Source: Limnanthes douglasii subsp. nivea
Taxonomy: Eukaryota > Streptophyta > Magnoliopsida > Brassicales > Limnanthaceae
Assembly: GCA_036936605.1 (NCBI GenBank)
Contig: JAUPFV010000001.1
Span: forward strand, 315,844,809 to 315,908,808
Direction: 5' to 3'
DNA length: 64,000 nt
Shown here piece after piece: positions 35,250-45,747 of this stretch. A program made the position numbers and the translations under genes. How positions within the stretch are numbered: position 1 is the first letter of the stretch; each line of letters starts with the position of its first letter. Under the pieces are notes generated by a model. That model did no database searches and was not told the origin of the DNA. It saw only the letters and a program-made list of their open reading frames with translations.

Positions 35250-36240
35250 AAAATAGGAGAAAATCTATTTGTATGGATTTTTAGCTCGTGTTGGTGAATA
35301 TGGTACAACCAAGCATGATCAAGATATAGGCACGTGCGACATGTAAAATCATAGCATCGATATGCACACAATTAGAATCCAAATAATTATCTCCCGTAAA
35401 GTGCTCCTTGAACCATCTAAGCCAAAAAATGACCGCATCTTGGTCTTCTAGTTCTTCTTGAATCTCCTTATGCGTAACTCCCAACAGAGTACTGTATTTA
35501 TTATAAATCTAACCGTAATGGGTGCTTGCATCAGCCTTGATTATTCTCCCCACCATTGGGAGGCCGGTAATGACAAACACGCCGACCAACGTGATATTTT
35601 TCTCGCAAAATGAGAATTGGAACGTGTTTGTCTCCTTATGAAACTGTTTAATAAATACCTCGTCTAACTGCGATTTTGAGTTGAATTTAGGCAAGTGGCG
35701 AATCATCGGCTAGAATGGAGTGGCTTTAAGGATAGTTTTCACAAAAACATATCAAGTTACAAAATTAAGATGGATTTAAACTAAACAAAAAAAGAAAATA
35801 ATGTGAGACAAAAATTATATGACTTACATTAGCCTAATGAAAGTGTGGTAAGCCTCATGGTGTAGGTAGTAAGGAAACATAATGACACTGTTTTGAGCAA
35901 GAAATAAAATTTTGAGGCTCTCTGAACCGGTGGCACGTACTTGGGCATGAATTTGAGGCTCATCTTTCTCGTTACGCGAATCCTTGGTAGGTGATTCATC
36001 TCGAGGACTATGTTTATCGTGAACGCTACCCTGACCTTTTTATATGGCAGTTTCTAACCTAATATGTTGTGTTGACCGCTCTGTATGCTTAGAACACTCT
36101 GCTCGACTATCTTCCGCCGTATGGGAGCCACTACCACTACCCTATTGCGTACGATCGTTTTTCAAACTAGGTTTCTTGACCTCTTTCTGGCCTTCATCAC
36201 ATTGAGTTTTAAAAGGTTTTTCGGCCTAGAAATTTGTTGC
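35250..36240 (-). pseudogene. Plant mobile domain (PMD) protein relic (PMD-0)
   Basis: An upstream exon-like block (36240 down to 35828, flanked by GTTGCAG and GTAAGT) encodes a polar, disordered stretch ending IMFPYYLHHEAYHTFIRLM. The next block has IRHLPKFNSKSQLDEVFIKQFHKE and NTFQFSFCEKNITLVGVF (35509-35706), then EEL-EDQDAVIFWLRWFKEHF and LHVARAYILIMLGCTIF (35281-35484). These match the PMD core (WRPETHTFHLPFGEMTITL-type and ARAYLLYLLG-type motifs) known from MAIN/MAIL proteins and from transposons. Several stops. Homologous to the PMD gene at 38.2-40.2 kb. Confidence 0.75.
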
Positions 36241-36354
36241 CTGCAACAACAAGAAACTATTTTGGTTGGTTTCACATTTAGAGGAAAAACGGTGAAGAAC
36301 ATAAAATTGGTATTTTCTCGCCGGTTTGAAGCCCTAGAACCGTCAAGTTATGAT

Positions 36355-36511
36355 CTTCACACCGGGGAAGACTAAATTTTAAGCAAATATAATTTAGTCC
36401 CTGTCAACCAGCCTCGGCGATTGGAAAAAATTTCCACCGTTGTGGCTGGTAACCAGCACTGGTGGGGACTAAATTATACCTGCTTAAAATTTAGTTCTCG
36501 CTGGTGTGAAG
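36355..36511. repeat. Imperfect inverted repeat, about 50-bp arms
   Basis: Left arm from 36355 (CTTCACACCGGGGAAGACTA...) pairs with the reverse complement of the segment ending at 36511. Both arms contain ACTAAATTTTAAGC and TATAATTTAGTCCC. It sits upstream of the PMD-0 coding exons, in the position of a first intron or leader. Confidence 0.75.
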
Positions 36512-37181
36512 ACAATAACATGGCGGTTCTAGTGCAAAACCAAAAAAAACACCCATTATTCTTTGAGAAATAACTCTATCTCGAATCATAAAACCCCAAT
36601 CTAATATAAATCAAACCAAATCAAGGAGAAATCTACCCAAAATCCAATAAAAACCAATGAAGGAGAAATCTACTTACTCTTTTCCTTTAACCATTGTCTG
36701 TTTAGTATACGAAGATGTAGAGTTGTTTTTTCGAAGCCGAAATTGAAATGTTTTAAATTTTTTTAGTTTTGGTTCTCGAGAGTTTGAGGGAAAAATGATA
36801 AAAAGAAAAAAAGAAGAAGAAATGGTGGGTGAAAAAGTGTTTTTAATTTTAGGACTCGTTAGTTGTTTAGAGTGTAACTCTATGTTTTCAATAGGAATAA
36901 TTTTAATAAAAATTAGAACTACTTATAATAATTTAATACTCATAATTGGAGCTAGTTAACCAAATGGTTATTGCATTTTCATCTTTCGAAGTAAGTTAAA
37001 AAATTTAACTAAGCAAGCATGGTAAAAATAAAATTTAGAAAAAGTTTTATTGATATGCATACAATTTTAATTAAAAATGCATATATATTTTTAAAACACC
37101 AAGTGAAGAATGGCGGCCACTCAGATTTAAAAATGCGTAAACTTTTGTTGCTTAACCCTAAATGCGGTTTTAGTTTTGGAA
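36512..37181. other. No gene recognised
   Basis: AT-rich leader-like DNA between PMD-0 (minus) and PMD-1 (plus). No supported ORF. Confidence 0.4.
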
Positions 37182-37898
37182 GAATTGCTAAAAACGACCG
37201 AAATTACTTCGCGCAATAACTTTTATTTTTTAAAAAACTACTCCACGAAGTTATTTTGTTTGATGATTTTACCTTTACGAAATTGTAGAGATAGTTAAAT
37301 TTATTGGGCGAAGTTACCATAATTTCAAAAAAAATCTAATTCTCTACTTTCTCTTTACCTTCTCTCTAACAAAAACTTATTTTTAAAACCTTAGTATAAA
37401 ACCTAAAAAAAATAAACCAAAAATATATATAAACCTAAACTAAATTATTAATAAACTTAAAGTAAATTATAACTAAATCATTAATAAACCTGAACTAAAC
37501 TATAACTAAATTATAAATTTAAACTAAAATTAAAACATAACCTAAAACTACCACCATCAACGTAACCCACCCCCTAAACTAACCCCTTCCCAATCTACCA
37601 AAACCATACTCCTCCATTAACGAAATCCTCCACACTCAAGCTTATCCAAATCAAAATCCTCGTCGACCTAACCCAAAGCTAAGTCGACACCGAAAGCGGC
37701 GAGAGAAGCATCGAGAAGGAACGAAAGCACCGAATTGAAAGCCTCGTAGATCCGTCTAAAAGCTACTGTAAGTTGTATATTTTGGTTAATTTAGGCGGTA
37801 ATGTGTCTATTAGGGTTCTATTAGGTTTTAGAGTGTAGATTTAGACCCTATTTGAGATTGCAAAAATTTGGTGTTTCATTAATGTAGTGTGGTGTTCT

Positions 37899-38017
37899 TC
37901 GCCACAAAGGGGCGAAAAACACGTGTTGTACGCCACATTAATCGCTATGGCGTGGACTATAATGGTTAGCCCACCAGTGTGGCGTAGCCACGTGAACGCA
38001 CGCCAGAGCAATGGCGT
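37899..38017. repeat. Phased palindrome array, four sites (PMD-1)
   Basis: Sites at 37899-37915 (TCGCCA, 5 nt, GGGCGA), 37930-37953 (ACGCCA, 12 nt, TGGCGT), 37968-37985 (AGCCCA, 6 nt, TGGCGT) and 38000-38017 (ACGCCA, 6 nt, TGGCGT). All three gaps are exactly 14 nt. It probably lies in the first intron, between a GTAAGT at 37768 and the acceptor at 38173. Confidence 0.85.
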
Positions 38018-38173
38018 TGGCCGTTCCGGTCACCAGAATAATCAGGGACCAATTTATTTTTGTTGGTTGGTGTGTGTTTAACGCGTTTTTGTTATTATTT
38101 CTTTAAAAATATTTCGTGATTGAAAATTGGTATTTCGAACCACCTTTGGCATTTTGTACGTTTTTTATTTCAG

Positions 38174-40160
38174 GTTATAGATCCCGGTAACGCCCTCGGG
38201 TCTGCGGATGGGTCACGGACGAAGAGAATCAAGAAACGGACGAGGGTACGGGAAGCTAGCCAGCCTGTTTTAGTACCCGTTTCAGCGGTTCCGAAGGAGG
38301 AGTTGCCTAAAGTTTCCGGACCACCGCATGCTTTCGGATCCAATTCCGCATCCGCTTCCCGTGGAGGATACCATCTTCCCCCACCTAGAGGGCAGTCTAA
38401 AGCTCCTCCCCCTTCCAGACTACCACCGCTATTCGACGAGACGTTCATCTCCCATCATGTGTACCACCTTTGGATGGGAGAGGTAATATTTATATTTGCA
38501 TTTAATATTTTACTTTGGTTGATTTGTAATATATACTAATATATTTAACTAATATTCAGGAGCGCGAGATGCGGCTATATTCCCATTATCTCAGCCATAG
38601 AGCTTCGATTTTTGGCGCACAGAGTAGGGTGCGCGCCGTAGTTGACGCCAATCCTTTCGGTCGACTGATAGAGCCGTTCTATTACATGCGCACACACTCC
38701 AACATAACGGCGGTTGTTTTGGAACGGTGGCATATAGAAACAAATATTTTCCACTTTTCCTTCGGCGAGATGACGATCACACTCAACGACGTGCACACCA
38801 TATTGGGACTCCTGGTTTGTGGTCCACCTGCTATTATTCCTATTATATCGGACAAGTTATGGCCATGCATGGGTGCGCTGAGTTGTTTATGTTGGACGAG
38901 GTATACTTCGTGACGGAGGTTGAGAAATGGAAGGGCGTCGGTTTGGGGTTCAAATGGCTCCAAAGTAGGTTTAGTCGACCATATTTCTGCGACAACATCA
39001 CTGATATTACTGATCTTATATTAGATGCGGCTGCGTGTGCCTACATATTACATATGTTCGACACCTCTATATTCCTGGACAAGAGCAACATGTACGCCAA
39101 TTTCAAATATTTGTTTATGTTGCGTGATTTGACTCTGGAGGGTGTTAGACGCTACTCATAGGGGAGTGTTGTGCTTGCTTACTTGTATCACCATCTAGGT
39201 GAGGCCTCGCTACCCGACACCAGGACTATGGATGGATGTATCGGTTTGCTGGACACGTGGATACTGGAATATTTTGTCATGATACGCCCTGTTACTTGTT
39301 CCACTTACACCGAGCACCAACCCACTTTTGCTAGATGGGATACAGGTGACGCAGCATCTAACTCCCGACCAAAGTTTAACCTCCGGATCACCGTCAACAA
39401 CCTATATGAGACAGATGCAAGTCTTTTTATTGAGTAATGCGAAAACTTATTTATAGTTTAACCTAGTGCGATAGTTGGATAGGGTAAAATTGTTTAATAG
39501 TTTAACCTAGTGTGATAGTTGAATAAGGTAGAACCGCTTTATAGTTTGTTTTGTGCTATGTTGGTCTGGTGTAGTGGCATTTATATGTTTTTTTGTTCGT
39601 ATTGGTTTGTATTGCAGGTACTTTTTTATTTTTATCGTGAGATACGCGATCATTTTTCATTCCAAACTATATCATTGTTACGAGATGTCAGATACGGTGT
39701 AGAGCACTCGCAGGCATACTATCAGGAGCGGGTGCTGAGGCAGTTTGACCGTGTCCAAAGGCTTATCTTCCATCCTTTGCTGCAGATGCAGTCGAGCTCG
39801 AGAAGAAAATTAAAGTCGATGCACTATGCTTTTGATGAGGGTAATTGGGCGACTTGGCGGTATAACCTTTTAGATGGAGTATTCAAGGGAGACTTGGTGA
39901 GAGACGAGATGGAGTTTTTTAATACTCCAGATTACCTTATTCTCCTTTACAAGATTAGTTGGTTCAACCTTATCAATGCTGCAATCTACTCGTTTGATGA
40001 TTATGTTTACGAGGATCGGGAAAGAGCAATCATTCGACATTTCAGTGCCGGTATGTGTATGATCTCCTTGTTTCCCGCATTTGGTGACTTTGACCATGAT
40101 TTTGATCGTTTGGATGGGTCTTACGAGAATTTTGTGTATACTACTAGGAGACTTTCTTAG
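38174..40160 (+). pseudogene. PMD protein gene (PMD-1)
   Basis: Exon 38174-38482 (after TTTATTTCAG) encodes a basic, Pro/Ser-rich disordered part. A 77-bp GT-AG intron follows, then an exon from 38560 with the PMD core (VLERWHIETNIFHFSFGEMTITL, then NDVHTILGLLVCGPP; a frameshift near 38860; LDAAACAYILHMFDTSIF; RRYS-stop-GSVVLAYLYHHL, where TAG replaces the usual Trp; PVTCSTYTEHQPTFARWDT). A last exon starts near 39619 (GVEHSQAYYQERVLRQFDRV) and ends ARRLS-like TTRRLS. Only a frameshift and one nonsense codon are evident. PMD proteins of this type are often annotated as MAIN-like or phosphatase-7 long-form homologues. Their function in transposons is unknown. Confidence 0.82.
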
Positions 40161-40423
40161 ACATTACGTTTTATGTTTTGGATTGTATGATACCATTTAC
40201 AATATTTTTCGGGTCTAGTGTTCGTTCTTTTGGTATGTTGCTAGTGACTTTGATGGTTCGGGGTTCTTGTATGATACTTTATGCTTGTATTTTAATGTCT
40301 TATTTTGGTCTTTTGTTAGAGTTCAAACAATATGAACTAAGTTAAACATAAACTCAAACGTAAACTCAAACATAAACTGAAACATAAGCAATTACTTGTA
40401 CCAATCATATTTTATCTACCATG

Positions 40424-40825
40424 TCAGTGCCATTTCATCAACTTCCTTTCTTCTTTCGCAATCTGGTAGTCACGCATTTCCTCTTCCTTGATGGTAATAA
40501 TGGCAGAACAGACTTGATCCAGCTGCTCTATGAAAGTATCCGTGACCTGGCAGTTGAAACCGTTAAACCCAACATGATGTTCCAAATCGTTGAGGTCATA
40601 AACTAGATGTACACGAAATTTCATTAGGACAGACCACCTAGCTTTCACCTCATGCGAACATCTTGAAATTCTAGGCGGCTGGACGTCATCCCTTCCGTAT
40701 AAGAAATACATATGGCATAACATTACCTCCTAGTATTCCTTACCCCACTCTTTCTAGTTTGTTTTAGCAACTTCGATTGATGCTTTCATCAGATATTCAT
40801 TTTCCAACTCAGTCCATAGACACAT
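40424..40825 (-). pseudogene. SANT/Myb-like small protein, convergent to PMD-1
   Basis: From the ATG at 40825 (MCLWTELENEYLMKASIEVAKTN) to the stop at 40424, about 133 codons, with two in-frame TAG codons where Trp is likely (before KEWGKEY and before EVMLCHMYF). The pattern W-x-E-x-E-x2-L-x-KA, an aromatic helix, and SHEVKARWSVLMKF fits the SANT/trihelix-like DNA-binding domain of plant transposon-encoded partner proteins. It parallels the better preserved copies at 41237 and 62480. The C-terminal third is charged and probably helical. Confidence 0.62.
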
Positions 40826-40960
40826 TTCTGCTTAATTTATTTGTAGTTTATCTTTTAATTGGGTTTAAACATCTATTTATTGAAAATTTCGTCTTTAGAT
40901 AACGTAATCCAGATAGACCAATCAAAACGTGACACATGTAAAGTAAGGATAACGTAAGAT

Positions 40961-41865
40961 AAGGGATAAATTCCTCAATTACTCGGTGAAGTTGCATAAA
41001 TGATTAAATTCGACCGGGACCCAATATCTATTCCCGCCAAAAGAGACTCTCATTAACAAAAAAACTCTCGCCAAAAGCGGCTCTCGATAACAAAATAACT
41101 TCCGCAAAAAATGACTTTTGCCAACATAATAACTCCCGGCAGTAGTAACTCGTCTATATAAAAAGGACAAGAAATCCGGTATGAGAAAATAGAAACCAAG
41201 CATCTACTTACAAAAAAAACACAAAGACTTTAACAGATGGAGTTTACAGCTGACGAAGACTACCATATGCTTAAGGCGGTGAGGGTTGCCAGCCGAGAGA
41301 TGGGGGAAGATAGTAGTGATGCGTTCTTTGACCATGTCTTATGTATGATGTATTTCAACTACGACCGTTTAGGAACATGAGGTCTTGTTGTGCGAAGTGG
41401 TGACAAAATCAGATGTATGTACCTCTTTGTCGAACCACTACAACCTTTGCTTTTCATACCTGCTAGAATTAAGAAAGAAGTGCATTTGGTCTGGAACATG
41501 GCAATTGTAGACTACATCAGTATGGATATGGTGACGTATCTGGAGGATGCGATTTTGACGAGTAAGCATTTAGCTTTCTTTGTTTGTGTTTTTGAGTTGT
41601 TAGGTTTCTAATAGTCTATATTTCAACTATCTTACTTCTGCACGCACCTATTTAAAATTTTCCACGTTTGTTTGGTTTAGATTAAGGTTCCCTTTAACTG
41701 TTGTTTTGAACACTACATTTGTTATGGAATGGAACACTATTTTTTATTGCTGTAGAAGACATCCAAAACTATTCATTGAAGTCGCATTAATAATAAACGA
41801 TTAAAATTATAACGTTTTTTAAATTTTTTATTAATGTAATTAAATATATAATTTATTTAAATTTT
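40961..41865 (+). mobile_element. Truncated PMD-type element: leader and SANT-like gene
   Basis: It begins AAGGGATAAATTCCTC then AATTACTCGGTGAAGTTGCA (to about 40996) and has the same leader as the element at 62.16 kb (CCCGCCAA-rich leader, TATATAAAAAGG near 41154, then MEFT...). It lacks the PMD gene and runs into the 3' end of MULE-b near 41.87 kb, so only one end remains. Confidence 0.55.
41237..41611 (+). pseudogene. SANT/Myb-like small protein (copy 2)
   Basis: MEFTADEDYHMLKAVRVASR and GEDSSDAFFDHVLCMMYFNY closely match the protein at 62480-62857. A TGA interrupts at about codon 48 (LGT-stop-GLVVRSGDKIR), and the sequence diverges after YLEDAILT. The two copies share the leader DNA upstream as well. 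A DNA-binding role is inferred from the SANT-like pattern only. Confidence 0.7.
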
Positions 41866-41887
41866 AAGGGTAAATACTTGGTAGTTG

Positions 41888-41935
41888 CCGCCACACACTA
41901 GCGTACGCAATGGCCATTTCGCCAACCAGTAGCGG
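41888..41935. repeat. Palindrome pair at the MULE-b 3' end
   Basis: Two sites, CCGCCA-5-TAGCGT (41888-41904) and TCGCCA-5-TAGCGG (41919-41935), separated by 14 nt. Total 48 bp, identical in layout to 61692-61739 in MULE-c. The outer flanks can fold into a long hairpin (TTGCCGC...GCGGCAA). Confidence 0.85.
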
Positions 41936-41999
41936 CAATAGGCCAAACTTTTAGCCTCGATTCTGTTTTTGGATAAGATGATGCGAGTTTTGGCTCATT

Positions 42000-42111
42000 T
42001 CGCAACTAGTTTGGCGTAACAGCTGATTCCCACACCAACCGTTGGTGTGGGCCTTCAACCTCACGCCAACCGGTGGTGTGCGAGTCAACACGCGCACCAT
42101 TTCGTTGGCGA
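42000..42111. repeat. Phased palindrome array, four sites, MULE-b 3' region
   Basis: Sites 42000-42017, 42032-42048, 42063-42079 and 42094-42111, with centres of 6, 5, 5 and 6 nt and gaps of exactly 14 nt. Total 112 bp, the same as MULE-c 61518-61629. The second site is ACACCA/TGGTGT, a paired change of both arms that keeps the symmetry. Confidence 0.9.
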
Positions 42112-42288
42112 AAGGACAAATCCATGTAAATGTGGGAAAAAAACTAACGTTTTAGACCACTAAAATTGGTTTAATCTAGGTACTTTAATGGTTCGTTACT
42201 ACAATACGAAGTTAGTTTACAACACAAAAAAACGAAAATAAATACACACTAAATTCGATTTCAATTTAAAATTACAACACGTACTCAA

Positions 42289-45200
42289 TTAAAAGTCTTT
42301 CGTTAAGTCCACTACGGGTTCCTCAAATTCAACGGAATGTGTCGGCATAGGATTTTTTAGTCTTGGAAATACACGGACTCTATCTAACAAGGGGTTGACC
42401 AACAAGTAGCGTCTTCTTTTGCCATGCGCATCCACGTTGGATCGATAGTCGGTAAAGGTGACCCTTTAACCAAATCGACCTACAAATTGACATTGAATCT
42501 TAATGCGTGTTTAGAAAATAAATCATTAAATGCGTAGGAAACTAAAAATTCTTTAGTCACGTGAACAAAATGGTTTTTATTGACGAATGCCACATCGATC
42601 TCCTTTAAAGAATCATCCTTCAGTGGTGCACCGGGAGAGATGCAATATAAAACATAATTGAATGTCGGTGACTAGTTTTCCGCACTAGGAAACGATATCC
42701 AATTTGTGAATGGTGCACTCTTTATTAAAAGTCAACCGGTGTATCTCCTTATCGACTTCGCTTTCATCGTCGTAATATGCAACGCGTTTATACAACACTC
42801 GATCGCTCTTTAGCTCATGAACCATGGCTTCTCTAAGCATTAGCCATCCACTTACGTACCCGACCATACCATGCACGATGGCTCCAAAACCACAATTACC
42901 GTCACGCATAACGTTTGTAATTCGGCTTATGAAAGAACGCATAAATTAAGGTATATCGTTTAAAAATATCGAGTCCGGCACATTTGGTAATCTGATCGAG
43001 ATTGGTTTAACATGGAATGGCGATATAGGGGTAATGTTGTTCGACGCATCCGGAGTTCCTAAACCTATACATGCAACCCGTTTTTTTGTGTTTTTGCTCC
43101 GGAATTACTATGAGTATGTGTGGCGACCGTTCGTCCGGTGCTACCGAAAGTGCCGACCGAGATTCCTAAACTAGCGGCGGGTGATATCATTCTTGGATTT
43201 TCGGCACTATCGTGGGACTTGAACATTTCTTGTGCGCCGTATTCGTGGTATGAAGGATCCATTTTTGTAGAATAATCACGTTGGAGTTTGCTACCTTTAC
43301 CGCGACCCTGACCGCGTCCACAACCGCAGCATCCGACACTTCCGGGAGTTCTACCGCGGGTTTTAACCTTCTCGAGGGGCTCGCAAAGGAGTGTCGTCGA
43401 TGGATCCAAAAAAATTTGAAATGTTTTTAGCCAATGACTTTGTTCGTAAATATCAAACTCTTCAAGTTTAGCATTTAGATTTGAGAAATTAAATTTAACC
43501 TCTTCTTTGCCGGTGAGTTTAACTCGAGAAACAATATCTAGTCTCTTCTAATGCTCGTCTATAATCCGAGTAGGTACATTATCGTCCACTCTTAGGATTA
43601 CCTCAAGTTTGTGGGAACACGGCAAACCATGGATCGCACGATCGGTGCAAACACACGAAGATTTATCATCGCCGCTTTTATGAACAATATTATTGTATAC
43701 TATCGCCAATGCAATAGGTGATACGTACCCCCGTAAAAATTTGAACGGTTTAAAATCTTGAAATTTGTGAATTATACGACACTTGCTAAGCTCCATCGAT
43801 TCTTTAATGGTCGAATGTTGCATCGCTAACAAACCATGTACTTTATCCTAAAACCCATCGAAATCCAATCGGCTTGACCCGATATATTTTTTCAATGTAG
43901 CATGCGAGCTTTCTGCCGTATTAGAGGTGTCATTATTGAAATGCATGATTTTGTTAGTATAAGCGTGAAAGAACCTCTCTTTATAATGTGTAATCCACGA
44001 GTCTACCACATAATCCACCGCCTTATCATGTTCTTTGAACAACGACCGCATCTTAGCCAACCTCTCGTTTATCACCTCAACAGTAGTGGATGAAACGACA
44101 TTTTTCCATGTCGCCAAAAAATTGTGAAACACTTTCCCGTCTTCAAACATATTTTTTGTTTTCCGGTTAACATTCTTGTTGATATGTCACTCGGATAACA
44201 TGTGAATAGCACTAGGAAATATTTTTTCGATGTTATTCAGCAAGGCTAGTTCACGGTCCGTAAGGATAACACAAGACAATTCACAATCATTCTTCTCCAT
44301 TGCCGTTTTCAACAATATCAATGACCATTCGTAGTTGTCTTGTTTTTCACTCACCGTAAACGAGAAACCAATGCACAACATTTTGTTGGTCGATGTTACC
44401 TCAACTACTTCGAACAAAGGCATCCCGTTATGAATAACTTTATACATGATATCCATGATTAGCAAGTGTGAGAAGGTCCGAAGTAAATTAATATTAAGCG
44501 GATGTGCGAAAAATAAATCGGTTATAACGTTAGAGCCATCATTGCCCGTCTGTATCGAATACTTGTACTTGTGCAATTGTAATTTAACTATCAAGCATTG
44601 CATTTGAGATTGACCACCATTTTCAACCATCTTCGTTCTTTGACGGTGATTGTAAACGTGATGGATATTTGAAGCATTCTCCGGATCGGCCTTTTTAAAG
44701 CACCACCGTCAAAAGATCAACAAGCTCTTTTTCCTTCCGTTTTAACTTGGACCATTTCAAATGTCCTTGGACATACTTAATTTTTTCGTGGTTGTGCATC
44801 GCGGAAAGGACACTAAGAGCCCACTTATTGTCGCCTTTTATCGGATTGCCTACCAAATGAAAAAGGCAATTTATGTTTTTGCTAACGGTAGCCTTATGCT
44901 TACGGTCGCACTCTTTAATGCCCAACTTAAAAATTCTGGATCGCTCACACCGATAATCTACTCTCGGTGTTCTCCCTCTTTTCTCAATCTCCTTAGATGC
45001 TATGTTAATCGAAAAACCTAACGACTTTCCCGTATTTTTTACCCACGCGGTCATCGAGTCTAAGCTATACTCGTCGTGAGTGGTGAAATTGTGAGCGTAG
45101 TCCGAAACAAGCAAAATTTCGATTTGGGTTATCTCCTGCGATATGTAAGAAGTAGTTAGACCAATTGAACGGGCATTCTGGATTAGTTTAAGGGGTTTCG

Positions 45201-45500
45201 CCATTAGTATGGCGCAAGACACCACCACCACGTCATTAGATGGCGTAATCAACCAACCGGATGCCACACGTGTGGCGAACAAAAGGGTAAGCACGCCATC
45301 ATATGGCCTGGTGATGGTGTCCTACGCCACTACATTGGCGTCGAGCACAACACGCACGCCAATGAGTGATGACGAATGCAAAAAATAGGTTTTTTAAAAA
45401 AAATCTGTTTTTTGCGAAAATAAGAGGGGAGAAAGGAATGTACCTTCTCGGCATCCATGCTGCTCTGCATGGGAAGTGGTTCCGACTCTTTTCCGGCCAT
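42289..45500 (-). pseudogene. MULE-b transposase-OTU gene
   Basis: Exon 1 is 45500-45444 (19 codons, starting MAGKESEPLP). Intron 1 is 45443-45136 (308 bp, GT-AG). Exon 2 runs 45135-42561, intron 2 is 42560-42480 (81 bp), and exon 3 ends at a TAA at 42289. Features in order: FAR1-type zinc finger (RCERSRIFKLGIKECDRK, NCLFHLVG), DDE transposase (LLIMDIMYKV, ILTDRELALL), the post-core ESSHATLKKYIGSS, SWIM finger (CVCTDRAIHGLPCSH), Gly/Arg-rich GCGRGQGRGKGS, and OTU (MRDGNCGFGAIVHG). Many stops and frameshifts disrupt exon 2 (near 44690, 44190, 43850, 43550, 43060 and 42680). Exon 3 keeps DPTWMRM, showing that MULE-c's stop there was Trp. Confidence 0.88.
45198..45372. repeat. Phased palindrome array, six sites, MULE-b intron 1
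   Basis: Sites 45198-45215, 45230-45246, 45261-45278, 45293-45309, 45324-45341 and 45356-45372. Read along the gene the centres are 5,6,5,6,5,6 nt and every gap is exactly 14 nt. The array starts 71 bp after the splice donor, as in MULE-c. One site contains GCCACACGTGTGGC, a perfect palindrome also found at the equivalent site of MULE-c. Confidence 0.92.
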
Positions 45501-45747
45501 GTTCTGAAGGTCATGAGGTTTTTGACAAAATGGATAAATGAATTGTTGAGTTTTAAAGTTTTTGATAGTTTGGAGAAAATGATTATGGTGGGTGTTTGAA
45601 ATTGTGTTTGCAATTATATAGCGTAGGTTGTAATTAAATGGAATTTTAAGATTTTTTGAATTTTGGACCTAATGACAATTTTATGAATATTGAAAAATAA
45701 AAAAATAAGTTCCCGGAATAATTTTAACCATTTTTTTAACAATTCCC

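Larger units (their letters stand above)
37182..40960 (+). mobile_element. PMD transposon 1: PMD gene and convergent SANT-like gene
   Basis: The left end at 37182-37213 (GAATTGCTAAAAACGACCG then AAATTACTTCGCG) closely resembles the left end of the MULE at 57820 (GAATTACTAAAAAAACAGCC then AAAACTACTCCGCG), so it is probably a Mutator-like terminus. Inside are a palindrome array (37899-38017), a PMD gene on plus and a SANT/Myb-like gene on minus, 3' ends facing. The same gene pair occurs at 62.4-64 kb. The right end, near 40.96 kb, is inferred from where the next element begins. Confidence 0.65.
41866..45747 (-). mobile_element. MULE-OTU transposon, minus strand (MULE-b)
   Basis: The 5' end (minus) at 45745 reads GAATTGTTAAAAAAATGG then TTAAAATTATTCCGGGAA, parallel to MULE-c's 5' end. 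The 3' end near 41866 begins TAAGGGTAAATACTTGG, a weak inverted counterpart. Between them lie a three-exon gene and three palindrome arrays in the same places as in MULE-c. The pairwise match with MULE-c covers introns of identical length (308 and 81 bp). It is disabled by stops and frameshifts. No clear 9-bp target duplication was found. Confidence 0.85.

Noticed and set aside
36085..36375. 96-codon plus-strand frame
   Set aside because: It is the antisense shadow of the PMD-0 exon, where splice-like borders and homology support the minus strand.
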